DNA from: Wenzhouxiangellaceae bacterium
Lineage (GTDB): Bacteria; Pseudomonadota; Gammaproteobacteria; Xanthomonadales; Wenzhouxiangellaceae
Reading direction: 5' to 3'
NCBI GenBank assembly: GCA_028289455.1
Contig: JANQPN010000079.1
Span: 18,388-82,387, forward strand
Length of the DNA stretch: 64,000 nt
In this document: piece after piece, positions 29,380 to 37,134 of the stretch
Layout: every line of letters starts with the position of its first letter
Numbering within the stretch: position 1 is the stretch's first letter
The notes under the pieces: generated by a model
Told to the model about the DNA's origin: nothing
The model's input: the letters and a program-made list of their open reading frames with translations, nothing else
The model's database searches: none
Program-made: the position numbers and the translations under genes

Positions 29380-30612
29380 TCAGGTGGTTTCCAGATACTC
29401 AATACATTGCCGGGCTATTTTATAAGCCAGTCTTTGCAGCTCGATACGGGTGTCATCACTGCGTCCGTTTGAGGCGAACGCTATGCTGACATGATGGCTG
29501 GGAACCAGCAGCAGGAAAGCAGCGGCGCCGGTTGATGCACCGCCATGGTGGATTACTTCAACAGGTCTGTCTTCATCAAAAATATTAACGGTTTCATGGC
29601 GTCGCCAGCCCAGCGTATAAAACTGTGAATTATCAGAACCATCAGACATCGGCTGCACTTTGAACATGGCTGCTTTGCTGTCTGATGACAGCAGGTGGTC
29701 GCCCAGAACTGCTTCACCCAGTTTGACCAGATCAATTGGTGTGGCGATAAATCCGCCACCCGCCCATTTATTGGAAAGATCAACGACAGGTGTATGGCCG
29801 TACAGTCCATTGCCGGAGGTATAAAATTCAACCAGCTGTGGTAACTGCCGGGTTCTATCTTCAGGAATGGTGGAAGTCATGGCCAACGGTGCCAATACCA
29901 GGTCGTTAACCAGTTGCAGAAACGGTTTACCGGCTGCTGCCTGCATCACTGCACTTAACAGCGTGTAGCCATGTGTTGAGTAGCTGAACCCCTGGCCGGG
30001 ATCGAACAGCAATTCATCATAAAGGAAATGCTCGACGGCGTCGTCGACGTCATCATAATGCTTGTTACTGTAAAAATCGGTAGGTGGAAACTGGCTCAGG
30101 TCAAAAGTGTAGTGGCGTATGCCTGCCATGTGACTGGCCAGCTGGCGCGGTGTTATTGGGATAGTCTGTCCCGGGAGATCCGGTAGATACCGTGAAATAT
30201 CCGCATCCAGATCTATGCTTCCCTGTTCCGCCATCCGCATCAGGGTTACCGACGTCAATGGTTTGGAAACACTCCCGATACGATACTGATTTTTGGTCGT
30301 TGCCGGCCGCAAAGGCGCTATGCTGGCCAGGCCGATGGTACCGGCCCAAGTCGGCCGGCCATGAATTGAGACAGCACCACTGATTGATACGGTCTGTAAA
30401 TCCAAGGCCGTGCTTTTCATGGTTTCAAAAAAGTGACTCGCCAGCTGGTCATGTTCATCCGTCAAAGGCCGGTTATCAGCATATTGAAATGTATCGGCAG
30501 GCAATGGTTCATGAGGGCTTTCCCACTTCCACAGCCAATACTGGATAGCAGCATAGTAAATGCCTGCCATAAGCAGCACACTACCCATGATTAAACCGAT
30601 TTTTCTAAACAC
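29380..30612 (-). CDS. Serine hydrolase, class C beta-lactamase-like (PF00144 family)
   Basis: This 410-residue protein is anchored by an N-terminal membrane helix (GLIMGSVLLMAGIYYAAIQYWLW), so the catalytic domain is periplasmic. The penicillin-binding fold motifs are visible: SxxK in IGSVSKPLTS, the Tyr motif in SYSTHGYTLL (Tyr-Ser-Thr rather than Tyr-x-Asn), and a late HHGGAS replacing the KTG triad. This pattern fits esterases or D-amino-peptidases of the family better than true AmpC, so I would not infer antibiotic resistance. It is divergent from the LytTR regulator 113 bp away, which may control it. Confidence 0.87.
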   Translation of the reverse strand: MFRKIGLIMGSVLLMAGIYYAAIQYWLWKWESPHEPLPADTFQYADNRPLTDEHDQLASHFFETMKSTALDLQTVSISGAVSIHGRPTWAGTIGLASIAPLRPATTKNQYRIGSVSKPLTSVTLMRMAEQGSIDLDADISRYLPDLPGQTIPITPRQLASHMAGIRHYTFDLSQFPPTDFYSNKHYDDVDDAVEHFLYDELLFDPGQGFSYSTHGYTLLSAVMQAAAGKPFLQLVNDLVLAPLAMTSTIPEDRTRQLPQLVEFYTSGNGLYGHTPVVDLSNKWAGGGFIATPIDLVKLGEAVLGDHLLSSDSKAAMFKVQPMSDGSDNSQFYTLGWRRHETVNIFDEDRPVEVIHHGGASTGAAAFLLLVPSHHVSIAFASNGRSDDTRIELQRLAYKIARQCIEYLETT

Positions 30613-30725
30613 TTTTATCTCCTTGATATTGGTCAGGCAGGTTGTTCACGCCTGGTAGGGGTGACATTTGAATGCACCCAGATGCCTGATTACAATGAAA
30701 AAATGCTGAGTGGCTCGGGAATTAC

Positions 30726-32207
30726 ATGAATAGCTCAAAGGCCGCCGGTCAAGCCTTGCTGTCTATCAGAGCACTGCTCATCATTACGACAGTTCTGTTG
30801 GCGCTGGGGCTGGTATTAGCTCGATCACTTGCGGTTCTGGAGGATGTCTACTGGTTGGCGGATGAAGTCAAAATCCGTCCGCTCGAAGGTGCTTGGCTGG
30901 ATGCCCGGGTAACGGATGTTTCCGGTACCGGGGAGTTGACAGAACTGGCTGCCGAAGTTCAGATACTGAATGATACCCTGCCGGATATACCCATCGGCAT
31001 TCTGCTTTCCGGGCCTTTTTCTGCTGAAATATACTGGGATGAGGAGTTGGTGGGCGAAAAAGGCATTGTTGAGCGTGATGGCAAATCAGGCTCGCCGGGC
31101 CCAATTGACAGTATCACCTTTTTGCCTTCAAACAGGTTAAGCCCTGGTATCCATCAGATACGCTTGTTGATTTCCACCGAGCACCTGAATTATGTCGCGC
31201 CCAGAATAATCCATATGCTGGCGATTGGCCCTTATCGCAGCGATGATAGAAGGCCACTGCGATATTACGTAACACCAATCATACTCTTAGGGGGACTGGT
31301 GTTGTTGATGTTTCAGAATGCCCGGATCGCCCGCAGTGCCGGCAGTAGAGTGCACGGGGTGTTATCTGTGTTCGCATTTTTTGTGGTGGTTAATTTACTG
31401 GCTGAAATATCCCGGGCCGTAGTCAATTATCCGTATAACCTGCATTTATTCCGCGGTACTGTAATGTGGGTGTCAGCCATTGGTGCAGGTGCGAGTCTGG
31501 TGTTTCTAACTGCCGATTTACGCAGACTATGGTGGGTAAGGCTGATTTTGCTTATTTGTGCTGTGGGTTTTGTTGTAAGCCAGTTGAGTGATATCAGCGG
31601 TGACCGACAAATCGTCCATGATTTTATGATTCTCAGCGCCGCACCTGCGCTGGTATTTATGATTTACTCGCTTAAACAGGGCATTAGCTTCAGATTGATA
31701 TTGCCGCTGTTCTGGGTGGCGTCTCTTGTTTCACAATTTATTTCGTACGGCATGTTTCTGGATATATATTTTTATATTGCCACCATGATTTTTCTTGCCG
31801 GCAGCTGGTATGCGACCTATGCAGGCAGTATATTGCCGGCTAACCAGTCTGAGGCGATCAGCGATGCTTACCGATTTGCATTGAAAAATGCCGGAAGAGA
31901 GTATTACGTTGTCTCAGAAAAGGTCGTCGTGCTGCGAGCTGCAAGTAATTACACGGAGCTGATTGATACGAGCGGAAAAGTGCATTTGCATGCTAAACGG
32001 CTTGGTGATCTGATGCAGGAAGTGCCCGATGATTTTATGCGGGTTCACCGCTCAGTCGGTGTCAATATGGCATACGTCAAAGAGTTAAAAAGTATGGAAG
32101 GCAGCCGCTATCAGCTGATTCTAAATGATGATCAGACCGTGCCCGTCAGCCGCTATAGGGTTACTGATATCCGTGAGCGAATGAAATTGGGGCAGGGGCT
32201 ATCATAA
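30726..32207 (+). CDS. Membrane-bound LytTR transcriptional regulator
   Basis: A 493-residue protein combining an input and an output part. It has an N-terminal helix (LLIITTVLLALGLVLARS) and an extracytoplasmic beta-rich domain (~40-175). About seven helices follow between 180 and 380, then a C-terminal LytTR DNA-binding domain from ~395: VVSEKVVVLRAASNYTELID, HLHAKRLGDLMQEVPDDFMRVHRSVGVN. There is no phospho-receiver domain, so signal sensing is probably direct through the membrane part. It is divergent from the serine hydrolase gene. Its stop overlaps the opposing ATP-grasp gene by 6 bp. Confidence 0.85.
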   Translation: MNSSKAAGQALLSIRALLIITTVLLALGLVLARSLAVLEDVYWLADEVKIRPLEGAWLDARVTDVSGTGELTELAAEVQILNDTLPDIPIGILLSGPFSAEIYWDEELVGEKGIVERDGKSGSPGPIDSITFLPSNRLSPGIHQIRLLISTEHLNYVAPRIIHMLAIGPYRSDDRRPLRYYVTPIILLGGLVLLMFQNARIARSAGSRVHGVLSVFAFFVVVNLLAEISRAVVNYPYNLHLFRGTVMWVSAIGAGASLVFLTADLRRLWWVRLILLICAVGFVVSQLSDISGDRQIVHDFMILSAAPALVFMIYSLKQGISFRLILPLFWVASLVSQFISYGMFLDIYFYIATMIFLAGSWYATYAGSILPANQSEAISDAYRFALKNAGREYYVVSEKVVVLRAASNYTELIDTSGKVHLHAKRLGDLMQEVPDDFMRVHRSVGVNMAYVKELKSMEGSRYQLILNDDQTVPVSRYRVTDIRERMKLGQGLS

Positions 32208-33179
32208 TTTCCAGTCATGCGCATTCAGTCTGCATGCTTCGGTAACCCGTTGGTTTGCATCGGCGGGCGTGGAATCTGAAGGCGTTGTTTTGATCAATCG
32301 ATCAATCGCATTCAGGCGGGGTTTTAAACCTGCGCCGTTGGCAATTTGAATATTCAGCCCTGGGCGTGCATTCAACTCCAGCACAAGCGGACCCAGCTCG
32401 CGATCCAGCACGATATCCACACCCAGGTAGCCCAGTGGAACGGCGTCATAGCATTTGGCGGACAGATTCAACAGCATCTCCCAGTTGGGTACCTGAAAGC
32501 CGGTGAGGCCGGCTCCGGTATCGGGGTGCTCATGTACGTTGTAATTCTGGATCACAGCATTCACTGTGTGGCCGCTGCCGATATCGATACCTGCGCCAAT
32601 AGCACCCTGGTGAAGGTTGGCCTTGCCGTCTGACTGGCGGGTTGGCAGTCGGGTCATGGCCATCACAGGGTAGCCGTGGTAAACGATAACCCGGATATCA
32701 GGAACGCCCTGTGAGGTGAGGTCACCGAATACCGGATCAAAGTGTACCAACGCCTCAATCATTGCCCGGTCTGGATGCCCTGCCAGGCTGTACATTCCGG
32801 TCAGAATGTTGCTGACATAATGTTCCAGAGTGGGCAGGTCAATCTGTTTGCCGCTGGCGGTTATCCAGCGCTGGTTTCTGCGCGAGGTAATCACCAGTAT
32901 GCCATCGCCGCCGGAGCCATTGGCCGGCTTGATCACAAACTCGCCATGGTTGTGCAGTTTGCCCAGCAGGTGCGCGGCATCGTGCTGGGTGGCGATAGTG
33001 CCGAGCAGATCGGGGACATTGATGCCGGCTTCCTTCAGCCGCTGCTTGCACAGAATCTTGTCGTCCACAAATGGGTATAGTCTGCGGTTGTTGCAGCGCA
33101 TGATGTATCTGCCGTTGCGTCCGTTCAGCCCGAGCACGCCATGGCTGTTCAGTTGCCGGAAAATTGCAAGCAGCGACAT
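32202..33179 (-). CDS. ATP-grasp alpha-L-glutamate ligase-like protein (RimK-related)
   Basis: A 325-residue cytoplasmic ATP-grasp enzyme. Visible features are the lid and nucleotide-binding region GEFVIKPANGSGGDGILVI, an acidic metal-binding segment LGVDIVLDRELGPLVLELNARPGL (the DxxxxxxxxxxxExN pattern), and an N-terminal LGLNGRNGRYI. Such enzymes form peptide-like amide bonds at the cost of ATP. This subgroup is known from gene neighbourhoods with 7TM inactive-transglutaminase proteins and RimK-associated retropepsins, exactly as here. The start at 33179 lies 4 bp after the stop of the preceding gene; the longer frame would overlap it. The acceptor peptide is unknown. Confidence 0.9.
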   Translation of the reverse strand: MSLLAIFRQLNSHGVLGLNGRNGRYIMRCNNRRLYPFVDDKILCKQRLKEAGINVPDLLGTIATQHDAAHLLGKLHNHGEFVIKPANGSGGDGILVITSRRNQRWITASGKQIDLPTLEHYVSNILTGMYSLAGHPDRAMIEALVHFDPVFGDLTSQGVPDIRVIVYHGYPVMAMTRLPTRQSDGKANLHQGAIGAGIDIGSGHTVNAVIQNYNVHEHPDTGAGLTGFQVPNWEMLLNLSAKCYDAVPLGYLGVDIVLDRELGPLVLELNARPGLNIQIANGAGLKPRLNAIDRLIKTTPSDSTPADANQRVTEACRLNAHDWKL

Positions 33180-33183
33180 AATC

Positions 33184-34731
33184 TCAATCAGCCGTATCGG
33201 CGGGTGGTTTCGCCAAGTGCCGGAAACGTCCCAGCTCACTCAGCCGGTAGCCGGTATAACGGCCGATGGCAATGGTCAGGCCCAGCACCACCAGCAGCAG
33301 TTCCGGGAATACCAGCATCAGGTGCCGCAGGAACATTTGTTCCATGACCAGGAAGGCCAGAATGGCCATCACCAGGCTCCCCGCGCCTTCGATCATGGCG
33401 TCGCGCGGGCCACGCTCCTCCCAGCTGATGGACATGCGTTCGATCACCATGGCGATAATGACCATCGGGAACAGCGCCACCGACAGGCCGACTTCAATAT
33501 TCAACTGATAACTGACTACACCGACGCCAATCAGCAGGATCACCACGATGGTTAAAACGGCAGCCAGCCTGGGCACCAGCAGCAGTCGTAACCGTTCCAG
33601 ATAAAAGCGCAGCAGCAGGCCGACCCCAACCACGACCAGAAACAGGATGATGCCGGCCAGCAGACGGGTTTCACGAAAGGCCAGAGCAATCAGCACCGGC
33701 ATAAAGGTGCCGAAGCTGCGCATGCCGACAATATTGCGCAGCAGCACAATCATCAGTGCACCGAGCGGTATCATCAGCAGCATCTGGTAGAGGTTCTGGG
33801 CATGCAACGGCAACCCCAGGGGTGAAAAATCAACCAGCCGGGAGTCTTTCTCGGCAGCTCGCTGGGTAGCCAGCTCCAGGCTGCTTAAGCTGTTCCGCTG
33901 AATGGTGATCTGAGTGTCAGTCAGTTCAGCGCCGGTGACCCATGCCAATGGTCCATCGCCGATCGACCATAGCAGGAAATCGTCGGGCAGAATCTGTTCC
34001 GCAGTCAAAGGGTTGAAGAACAGCCAGTTCTGCTCATTATGAATGGCCAGCCAGCGAACCAGCGGGGCGCGTTGTTCCAGGCTGTTCAAGCGGATTCCCA
34101 GCAACTGCACACTGGGTATTCGGGCACCGGCAAGCAGCAATTGTGCAGTGGTTGTCCAGTCGCTGCCATATTCCGGGCTGGTTAAAAACAACCGGATTTC
34201 CTGGCTGGGGTCGCTGCTGTTCAGCCGTCTGAGCATTTCAGCGGTATAACTGGCGATATCAGCCGAATGTTCGCGGACATCTTCAACCAATGTGGCCGCT
34301 GCAGTGGCAAACGGTTCCGGCAGATCAGGTACCGGCGGGTACTGTGGGCTGACCGGCAGGCTGGCCTCACCTGGTGAACGAAACCAGGTGGCCCGATGGT
34401 ACAGGTTATGCGTGCCCCGGGCTCTCCGTCTGGCCCATTCGGCCTCACGGCCGCGGCGGTGATTTTCCAGTGTCAATCCAAAATCACGAGATACAAAGGT
34501 TTCATTCAGCCGGTTGAAACCGGGCGTACGGCCCGGTAGCCGCAGGTTAACTTTAACCGGACCGCCGGTTGCGCGAACCTGCACCCGGGCCTGTACGGTC
34601 CAGGCTTCGCTCTGTTCATCAGGAGCAATCGGAAAGCCCAGCTCGGTGACTTTGTATAAAGTAGCCGATAAGCCGGTAATTAATAAGATCAATACCAGAA
34701 CCAGCCAGTGCGGTAATCGGGGAAAGGTCAT
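33184..34731 (-). CDS. 7TM protein with inactive transglutaminase-like domain
   Basis: A 515-residue inner-membrane protein. One N-terminal helix (LPHWLVLVLILLITGLSATLYKV) is followed by a ~320-residue periplasmic region. This contains a transglutaminase fold that lacks an evident catalytic Cys: the position around ARIPSVQLLGIRL has none. Seven helices from ~345 to ~490 (LLMIPLGALMIVLLRNIV, MRSFGTFMPVLIALAF and so on) complete it. This matches the inactive-transglutaminase/7TM architecture. It is preceded and followed within 4-5 bp by operon partners. A periplasmic peptide-binding or receptor role is inferred from the fold and the neighbours. Confidence 0.9.
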   Translation of the reverse strand: MTFPRLPHWLVLVLILLITGLSATLYKVTELGFPIAPDEQSEAWTVQARVQVRATGGPVKVNLRLPGRTPGFNRLNETFVSRDFGLTLENHRRGREAEWARRRARGTHNLYHRATWFRSPGEASLPVSPQYPPVPDLPEPFATAAATLVEDVREHSADIASYTAEMLRRLNSSDPSQEIRLFLTSPEYGSDWTTTAQLLLAGARIPSVQLLGIRLNSLEQRAPLVRWLAIHNEQNWLFFNPLTAEQILPDDFLLWSIGDGPLAWVTGAELTDTQITIQRNSLSSLELATQRAAEKDSRLVDFSPLGLPLHAQNLYQMLLMIPLGALMIVLLRNIVGMRSFGTFMPVLIALAFRETRLLAGIILFLVVVGVGLLLRFYLERLRLLLVPRLAAVLTIVVILLIGVGVVSYQLNIEVGLSVALFPMVIIAMVIERMSISWEERGPRDAMIEGAGSLVMAILAFLVMEQMFLRHLMLVFPELLLVVLGLTIAIGRYTGYRLSELGRFRHLAKPPADTAD

Positions 34732-34735
34732 CTTG

Positions 34736-35275
34736 TTACTCCACGGCTGCAGTGGGGGTGGTTATATCAGTACAGCTGGGTGTACTCAGCAATGTAGCGG
34801 AGGGATCAATCACAGCGATGCTTTCCAGAGCACTGCGGCCCAGCAGCAGCCGGTACAGAAAATTACTGCGATCAATCAGATTGACTTCGACTTCACGAGC
34901 ATAACTGCCCAGGCAAATTTCCATCAAAACCACCGGCCGGCGCTGGTCCCGGTTGTTGTCATGCCGCTTGATGATGACATCCCTTACCCGTGGACGCTCC
35001 AGGGTAATCGGGGTGTCGGTAATCGGGTCGTTAATGGTAAAGCGGACCCAGCGCTTCCCGTTCCAGTCGAAGTACTCGATATCGGTGGCATCCAGCGATG
35101 ATGTTTTGGCGCCGCTGTCCAGTTTGGCTTTCAGTCGGACTTCATCATTCAGAATCAACACCGGCTCGATCCAGCCGAACCGTGTTGGCGAAGTACCGGC
35201 GGAATCATCCGTCTGGGCACTGGCAATACTTGCCGTTATACCCAGAACAGCAACAATTTTAGGCAGCATCTGCAT
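34736..35275 (-). CDS. Retropepsin-like aspartic protease, RimK-associated (COG4067), exported
   Basis: A 179-residue protein with a signal peptide (MLPKIVAVLGITASIASAQ) followed by a single retropepsin-like domain. KAKLDSGAKTSSLDA carries the catalytic Asp-Ser-Gly motif, and LLLGRSALESIAVI supplies the flap-distal hydrophobic-Gly segment. The family (PF05618) was originally called ATP-dependent zinc protease, but the sequence is that of an aspartic protease, probably acting as a dimer. The ATG at 35275 (or a second Met two codons later) overlaps the end of the GMC oxidoreductase gene by 17 bp, so translation is coupled. It probably processes the peptide product of the ATP-grasp partner. Confidence 0.87.
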   Translation of the reverse strand: MQMLPKIVAVLGITASIASAQTDDSAGTSPTRFGWIEPVLILNDEVRLKAKLDSGAKTSSLDATDIEYFDWNGKRWVRFTINDPITDTPITLERPRVRDVIIKRHDNNRDQRRPVVLMEICLGSYAREVEVNLIDRSNFLYRLLLGRSALESIAVIDPSATLLSTPSCTDITTPTAAVE

Positions 35276-36854
35276 GATGTATAGCGGAATTATTGATCAG
35301 GTGATCAGCTACTTTTTCTGCAAACATGATGGTGGGAGCATTGGTGTTACCGCTGACCAGCTCCGGCATGATGGAGGCATCCACCACGCGGACGCCTTCC
35401 AGGCCATGGACTTTAAGCTGGTGGTCAACCACCGCCATATCGTCACTGCCCATTTTGCAGGTGCCTACCGGATGATAAATGGTTTCGGCTTTACGCCGGA
35501 TAAACTCCAGCAGCTGTTCATCATTGCGGCATTCGTTCCCCGGCAGTAATTCAGGCCCGCGAAAATCACTGAATGCCGGTGTTGCCATAACCTCGCGGGC
35601 AATGCGGGCGGCAGCCAGCATCGCGTCGATATCCTGCTGGTCATCGAGATAGCGCGGGTCAATGTGCGGGGGCTGGCGCGGGTCGGTCGACTGCAGCCGG
35701 ATTTCGCCGCGGCTGTGGGGGCGCAGGTAACAGGCATGGATAGTGTAGCCGTAACCAGGCAGCCGGTTGCGTCCATGGTCATCCAGCTGTGCCGGGACAA
35801 AGTGCAGTTGAATATCCGGGCGGCCATCGGTAGCCAGCTCACTGGCGATAAAGGCCCCGGCTTCGGCAACATTTGAGCTGCCAACACCGGCATGTGTCAG
35901 CCAGTAGTTGAGGCCTATGGCAATTTCATTGGGTTGATCATAGGTAACGGGTTTGCTGGATTTTTGCAAAATGCAGATATCCAGGTGATCCTGCAGGTTG
36001 GCACCTACGCCGGGCAGGTCGAGATGTACATCAATGGCATGTTCGTGCAGATGCTGACCGGGTCCGATACCAGACAGCATCAGTAATTGCGGGCTGTTGA
36101 TGGCGCCTCCAGATAACAGCACTTCGCCGGCCTCGACTTCCACATCCCGGCCATTATGGTGGTAACGGATACCGCGGATTCGCTGACCATCCCACAGCAG
36201 CGCAAGCGCCTGAGCGCGCAACAGTACTGTCAGGTTATCACGACCCTTGACCGGATCCAGGAAACCGGTCGCAGCAGAACAGCGGCGACCTTCCCGCTGA
36301 GTAACCTGATAAAAGCCGAAGCCTTCCTGGCGCGCAGCATTGAAGTCCGGATTTTCAGGAAAACCCAGTTGTCTGCCTGCCTTGATAAAAGCATGACTGA
36401 GTTTATTGGTATGCCGCAGATCGGATACCGATAAAGGTCCGCCGACAGCGTGATAGTTATCTGCTCCACGGCCGTTGTCTTCGGACTTGAGAAAGTATGG
36501 CAGAACGTCCCGGTAGCCCCAGCCGGGGTTGCCGAGTTCCTGCCAGCGGTCATAATCCTGGGCCTGGCCGCGGATATAACACATTGCATTGATGCTGGAT
36601 GAGCCGCCCAGTACTTTGCCGCGTGGCCAGTACAGACAGCGATTGTTCAGCTGACTCTGCGGTGCGGTCTGATAATTCCAGTTAATCGCTTTGTGATTGA
36701 CCAGTCGAGACAGACCGGCCGGCATATGGATAAACGGATTCCAGTCGCGCCCGCCGGCTTCCAGCAGTAAGACTTTGGTATTGGGGTTGGCGGTAAGCCG
36801 GTTGGCCAGCACACAGCCGGCTGAACCGGCGCCAACAATCACATAATCGTACAT
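35259..36854 (-). CDS. GMC family FAD oxidoreductase (choline/alcohol dehydrogenase-like)
   Basis: A 531-residue flavoenzyme. The Rossmann FAD site is at the very N-terminus (YDYVIVGAGSAGCVLANRL, then VLLLEAGG). GMC signatures follow: PRGKVLGGSSSINAMCYIRG and GAINSPQLLMLSGIGPG. The C-terminal active-site region has YHPVGTCKMG (His) and SGNTNAPTIMFAEKVAD. The family oxidises alcohols such as choline or long-chain alcohols. The position does not identify the substrate, since no betB, betI or transporter is adjacent. The start at 36854 gives the canonical N-terminus. It is the first gene of a four-gene overlapping operon with the retropepsin, 7TM protein and ATP-grasp ligase, an unusual partner for that set. 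Confidence 0.92.
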   Translation of the reverse strand: MYDYVIVGAGSAGCVLANRLTANPNTKVLLLEAGGRDWNPFIHMPAGLSRLVNHKAINWNYQTAPQSQLNNRCLYWPRGKVLGGSSSINAMCYIRGQAQDYDRWQELGNPGWGYRDVLPYFLKSEDNGRGADNYHAVGGPLSVSDLRHTNKLSHAFIKAGRQLGFPENPDFNAARQEGFGFYQVTQREGRRCSAATGFLDPVKGRDNLTVLLRAQALALLWDGQRIRGIRYHHNGRDVEVEAGEVLLSGGAINSPQLLMLSGIGPGQHLHEHAIDVHLDLPGVGANLQDHLDICILQKSSKPVTYDQPNEIAIGLNYWLTHAGVGSSNVAEAGAFIASELATDGRPDIQLHFVPAQLDDHGRNRLPGYGYTIHACYLRPHSRGEIRLQSTDPRQPPHIDPRYLDDQQDIDAMLAAARIAREVMATPAFSDFRGPELLPGNECRNDEQLLEFIRRKAETIYHPVGTCKMGSDDMAVVDHQLKVHGLEGVRVVDASIMPELVSGNTNAPTIMFAEKVADHLINNSAIHHADAA

Positions 36855-37134
36855 ACATCGAAAAAGTTTAGAAATTCTATGTCTAAGTCTGACATGAGCA
36901 GCGATTTTGATCAAAATTATTCAAGAATTCCGTGTGCGCAGTCGGCACACTTAGGCTGCGTGAATCGGTTCAATCAGTATTATCGTATATACACCGGAAT
37001 GGAAAATTATCTTATCAGCTAAGCGGTTTGCCGTTTTCACTGTGTGTAATGTGCTTTAAAACCGGTTCTGTGAGTACTAAATGCGATAATAAGCGGATAA
37101 CGGCTGCAGGCCGATAATAACTACAGGCAGAAAA

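Noticed and set aside
29380..30612. AmpC antibiotic-resistance beta-lactamase
   Set aside because: The fold motifs are there, but Tyr-Ser-Thr and His-His-Gly-Gly replace the AmpC Tyr-x-Asn and Lys-Thr-Gly, and a membrane anchor is present. An esterase or peptidase is more likely.
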